Source of the DNA: Rhizobium mesosinicum
GTDB lineage: Bacteria; Pseudomonadota; Alphaproteobacteria; Rhizobiales; Rhizobiaceae
NCBI RefSeq assembly: GCF_019511345.1
Contig: NZ_JAEUAK010000002.1
Span: 496,001-560,000 of the forward strand
Length of the DNA: 64,000 bases
Direction of reading: 5' to 3'
Position numbers and translations under genes: made by a program. Of the stretch, positions 61,165-64,000 are shown piece by piece. The first letter of the stretch is position 1; each line of letters opens with the position of its first letter. The notes beneath the pieces were generated by a model that was not told the origin of the DNA, made no database searches, and saw only the letters and a list, made by a program, of their open reading frames with translations.

Positions 61165-62997
61165 ATGGCGCGCATGAGCACCAATTCGACGACCCCGCTA
61201 TCCCATATCCGCAACTTCTCGATCGTGGCCCACATCGACCACGGTAAATCGACGCTTGCTGACCGCCTCATCCAGACGACCGGCGGTCTTGCCGAGCGCG
61301 AAATGTCTGAGCAGGTGCTCGATAATATGGATATCGAGCGCGAGCGCGGCATCACCATCAAGGCACAGACCGTGCGCCTGCACTACCAGGCGAACAACGG
61401 CGAGAAATATGTCCTGAACCTGATCGACACGCCCGGCCATGTCGACTTCGCCTATGAAGTTTCCCGGTCGCTGTCGGCCTGCGAGGGTTCGCTGCTCGTC
61501 GTCGACGCCTCGCAGGGTGTGGAAGCCCAGACGCTCGCCAACGTCTACCAGGCGATCGACAACAATCACGAGATCGTCACCGTCCTCAACAAGATCGACC
61601 TCCCGGCTGCCGAGCCTGACCGCATCAAGGAACAGATCGAGGAAGTGATCGGCATCGACGCTTCCGAGGCCGTGCTGATTTCGGCCAAGACCGGGCTCGG
61701 CATTCCCGACGTGCTCGAAGCGATCGTTCACAAGCTGCCGGCGCCAAAGAGCCCCGGCGGCGAGAAGGCGCCGCTGAAGGCACTGCTCGTCGACAGCTGG
61801 TACGATACCTATCTCGGCGTCATGGTCCTGGTGCGCGTTATTGACGGCGTGCTGACCAAGGGTCAGACGGTGCGGATGATGGGCACGGATGCGAAATACC
61901 AGGTGGAGCGTGTCGGCGTGCTGACGCCGAAGATGGTCAATGTCGACAGCCTCGGCCCCGGCGAGATCGGCTTCATCACCGCTTCGATCAAGGAAGTGGC
62001 CGATACCCGCGTCGGCGATACCATTACCGAAGACAAGCGCCCAACCGCCGAAGCGCTGCCGGGCTTCAAGCCGGCGCAGCCCGTCGTGTTCTGCGGTCTC
62101 TTCCCGGTCGATGCCGCCGATTTCGAGGATCTGCGCGCCGCCATGGGCAAGCTTCGCCTGAACGACGCTTCCTTTTCGTTCGAAATGGAATCGTCCGCCG
62201 CCCTCGGCTTCGGTTTCCGCTGCGGCTTCCTCGGCCTCCTGCATCTCGAAATCATCCAGGAGCGGCTTGAGCGCGAGTTCGATCTCGACCTCATCGCCAC
62301 CGCACCGTCCGTCGTCTACAAGATGTACATGACTGATGGCACCGAGCGCGAGCTGCACAACCCTGCCGACATGCCCGATGTCGTCAAGATCTCGGAGATC
62401 CACGAGCCGTGGATCCGCGCGACGATCCTGACACCGGACGACTACCTCGGCGGTATCCTGAAGCTCTGCCAGGACCGGCGCGGCATCCAGATCGAGCTCA
62501 CCTATGTCGGCACGCGCGCCATGCTGACCTACGACCTGCCGCTCAACGAAGTCGTCTTCGATTTCTATGACCGGCTGAAGTCGATCTCGAAAGGTTATGC
62601 CTCCTTCGACTATACGCTCACCGACCACCGCGAGGGCAACCTCGTGAAGATGTCGATCCTCGTCAATGGCGAGCCGGTCGACGCGCTCTCGATGATGGTG
62701 CATCGCACGGCCGCCGAAAAGCGCGGCCGCGATATGTGCGAGAAGCTCAAGGAGCTGATTCCGAAGCACATGTTCAAGATCCCCATCCAGGCGGCAATCG
62801 GCGGCAATGTGATTGCCCGAGAAACGATCTCGGCGCTGCGCAAGGACGTGACCGCGAAATGCTACGGCGGCGACGCCACCCGCAAGCGCAAGCTGCTCGA
62901 CAAGCAGAAGGCCGGCAAGAAGCGCATGCGCCAGTTCGGCAAGGTGGAAATTCCGCAGGAAGCCTTCATCGCGGCGCTCAAGATGGGCGACGAGTAA
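61165..62997 (+). CDS. lepA: Elongation factor 4 (LepA), ribosome back-translocase
   Basis: 610 residues from ATG 61165 (MARMSTNS...), or 607 from ATG 61174, which other rhizobial versions seem to use. The GTPase motifs are [18 protein letters not shown] (G1), DTPGHVDF (G3) and NKIDLP (G4). The LepA-specific C-terminal domain is present, ending [20 protein letters not shown]. It acts on stalled or mistranslocated ribosomes. Monocistronic, with a terminator 50 nt downstream. The spacing from tenA (77 nt) leaves room for its own promoter. Confidence 0.97.
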   Translation: MARMSTNSTTPLSHIRNFSIVAHIDHGKSTLADRLIQTTGGLAEREMSEQVLDNMDIERERGITIKAQTVRLHYQANNGEKYVLNLIDTPGHVDFAYEVSRSLSACEGSLLVVDASQGVEAQTLANVYQAIDNNHEIVTVLNKIDLPAAEPDRIKEQIEEVIGIDASEAVLISAKTGLGIPDVLEAIVHKLPAPKSPGGEKAPLKALLVDSWYDTYLGVMVLVRVIDGVLTKGQTVRMMGTDAKYQVERVGVLTPKMVNVDSLGPGEIGFITASIKEVADTRVGDTITEDKRPTAEALPGFKPAQPVVFCGLFPVDAADFEDLRAAMGKLRLNDASFSFEMESSAALGFGFRCGFLGLLHLEIIQERLEREFDLDLIATAPSVVYKMYMTDGTERELHNPADMPDVVKISEIHEPWIRATILTPDDYLGGILKLCQDRRGIQIELTYVGTRAMLTYDLPLNEVVFDFYDRLKSISKGYASFDYTLTDHREGNLVKMSILVNGEPVDALSMMVHRTAAEKRGRDMCEKLKELIPKHMFKIPIQAAIGGNVIARETISALRKDVTAKCYGGDATRKRKLLDKQKAGKKRMRQFGKVEIPQEAFIAALKMGDE

Positions 62998-63048
62998 GCG
63001 AGGCTATAGAGTTGCGTGCCCGATCTTCAGGGTTAAGCGCGAAATCAG

Positions 63049-63077
63049 AGGCTGGCTTCGAGCCAGCCTTTTGCTTT
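63049..63077. terminator. Terminator between lepA and the GH25 gene
   Basis: A perfect 9-bp stem, AGGCTGGCT with AGCCAGCCT, loop TCG, followed by TTTTGCTTTT on the lepA side. The convergent GH25 stop abuts it, so it may serve both, although the T-run favours the plus strand. Confidence 0.88.
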
Positions 63078-64000
63078 TAAAGCCCAGCCACCCAGCGGTG
63101 CCACTCTTCCTCGCTGCCGCGGAAGACATTGAGGTCGATGCGGCCTTCGACGCCGTGCGACAGGCCGGAGCCGGAATATTGCCAGAAGAGCCACTTCCGG
63201 TTCGGATAGACCTTGGAGGGATGTTCCGCGACCGCTCGCAGCCAGAAGTGATAGTTCTGGAAGGCGCCTTCGAGATTGTCGGCATAGAAATCCGGGGCAG
63301 TGTAGATAATCGGGCGCTTGCCATAGTGTCGCTCGATCTTCTCCATGAAGACCTGCATCTTTTCCAGCACGCGGGCGCGGGAGAGCTTCACCTTGCAGCT
63401 CGATTCACCGTTCCACTCCACATCGATGACCGGCGGCAGTGCATCCGGATCGCGCGGGACGTTGCGGATGAACCAGTCCGCCTGTTCGCCGGCCGTACGG
63501 CACCAGTAGAAGAAGTGATAGGCGCCGCGCTTGATGCCGGCCTCCTTGGCGCGCCGCCAATTGGTCTTGAACATCGGGTCCAGATGGTCGCCGCCATCGG
63601 TCGCCTTGATGAAAGCGAAGTTTGCGCCGCGGGTCCGCAGCGTTTCCCAATCAATGTCGCCCTGCCAGCGGGAAACGTCGACGCCATGGACCGCGAGCTT
63701 GCGCGGCGAAATCCTGCCGAAGTTGATCGGCTTGGCATCGCGGAAACCATAACCATAGACCCTCGAGCGGCCGCGGGTCGGCGGCTCGATGGCAGGCGCC
63801 GCCGCCATCGCGAATTCGACGGGGCGTTCGCTCGGAACCGGCATCCCCGGCTGCGAAACGGCTGAGGGCGTCATTGCCGAGAAGGCGCGCGGCGCAGGCG
63901 CGGGTGCTTCCCAGGCAAGGCTTGCCTGCGGTATCGCATCGTCCGTTTCGGCTGCCGGGCCTGTGGCCTGCGGCACTGATGCCGGCGGCGGGGTGACGGA
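63077..64000 (-). CDS. GH25 family lysozyme, partial at its N-terminus
   Basis: At least 307 residues; the frame runs off the window end at 64000 without a stop, so the real start lies beyond. The visible N-terminal 80 residues are a Pro/Ala-rich linker. The GH25 domain (about 100-300) begins VHGVDVSRWQGDIDWETLR with the catalytic-site Asp, then GANFAFIKATDGGDHLDP and PPVIDVEWNG with the acid Glu. IDLNVFRGSEEEWHRWVAGL closes the fold. It hydrolyses the MurNAc-GlcNAc bond of peptidoglycan, probably outside the cytoplasm. A signal or lipoprotein N-terminus is expected but not visible. Confidence 0.92.
   Translation of the reverse strand, partial: SVTPPPASVPQATGPAAETDDAIPQASLAWEAPAPAPRAFSAMTPSAVSQPGMPVPSERPVEFAMAAAPAIEPPTRGRSRVYGYGFRDAKPINFGRISPRKLAVHGVDVSRWQGDIDWETLRTRGANFAFIKATDGGDHLDPMFKTNWRRAKEAGIKRGAYHFFYWCRTAGEQADWFIRNVPRDPDALPPVIDVEWNGESSCKVKLSRARVLEKMQVFMEKIERHYGKRPIIYTAPDFYADNLEGAFQNYHFWLRAVAEHPSKVYPNRKWLFWQYSGSGLSHGVEGRIDLNVFRGSEEEWHRWVAGL

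Noticed and set aside
61198..62769. 523-codon minus-strand frame
   Set aside because: Entirely antisense to lepA, with low-complexity acidic composition typical of shadow frames.
1..64000. tRNA, rRNA, CRISPR arrays, transposases
   Set aside because: Looked for T-loop/CCA patterns, regularly spaced repeats and transposase motifs. None was convincing anywhere in the window.

Overview
The window looks like chromosomal DNA from a fast-growing rhizobium (Rhizobium etli/leguminosarum type, or a close Rhizobiaceae relative). The signs are a bacterial phospholipid N-methyltransferase of the rhizobial type, an Irr-box-controlled membrane ferritin (MbfA), RpoE2/EcfG-type and CtrA-type promoter elements, rhizobial dispersed palindromic repeats, and protein sequences typical of that group. 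I saw no rRNA, tRNA, CRISPR array or transposase gene.

Layout. 1-2086 (minus) holds rsmI, yraN, a cupin gene and the first codons of gshB. 2334-5767 (plus) holds dnaN, then pmtA, a degenerate histidine phosphatase, pyrF and a DUF1330 gene. 5878-8168 has an NDUFA9-like protein, a 50-residue exported peptide with its own terminator, and uppP. 8443-13405 has a GST-fold protein that is probably the division factor FzlA, queG, an epimerase, an RlpA-like protein and an RsmB-type RNA methyltransferase. 13653-18722 is a four-gene periplasmic iron locus (imelysin, di-heme cytochrome, second imelysin, Tat-exported DUF1513 propeller) with an Irr-like box in front. After a decayed coding remnant come a thioesterase, an MTA/SAH nucleosidase and guaA.

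22037-27293 is an inserted islet at the 3' end of guaA. A 14-bp direct repeat flanks it, the far copy restores the last codons and stop of guaA, and a terminator follows only 6 nt later. It carries two parallel units of AraC regulator plus divergent oxidoreductase. No integrase is visible.

27553-36254 holds a 2'-5' RNA ligase-like gene with an odd start-stop leader, a phosphonate locus (M14 deacylase, FAD oxidase, phnX), an ArsC/Spx-like gene, ybaK, a MarR/GST divergent pair, an M29 aminopeptidase and a DMT exporter/MarR divergent pair. 36255-46933 has a flavodoxin-fold oxidoreductase with xseA, a glycosyltransferase/GtrA group, several oxidoreductases, two stress-type small genes and an M15-like peptidase. 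47131-52287 (minus) is the translation block infC (ATT start), rpmI-rplT, pheS-pheT.

52468-64000 holds a hydrolase, a CtrA-box-linked cysteine proteinase, mbfA with a perfect Irr box, a truncated globin, an EamA transporter, recX, a histone-deacetylase-like amidohydrolase, a HAD hydrolase, a GNAT, an XRE-cupin regulator, tenA, lepA and the 3' part of a GH25 lysozyme gene running off the end.

Most genes are ordinary conserved chromosomal genes. The accessory or least explained parts are the guaA islet, the PhnW-less phosphonate locus and the imelysin/di-heme operon.
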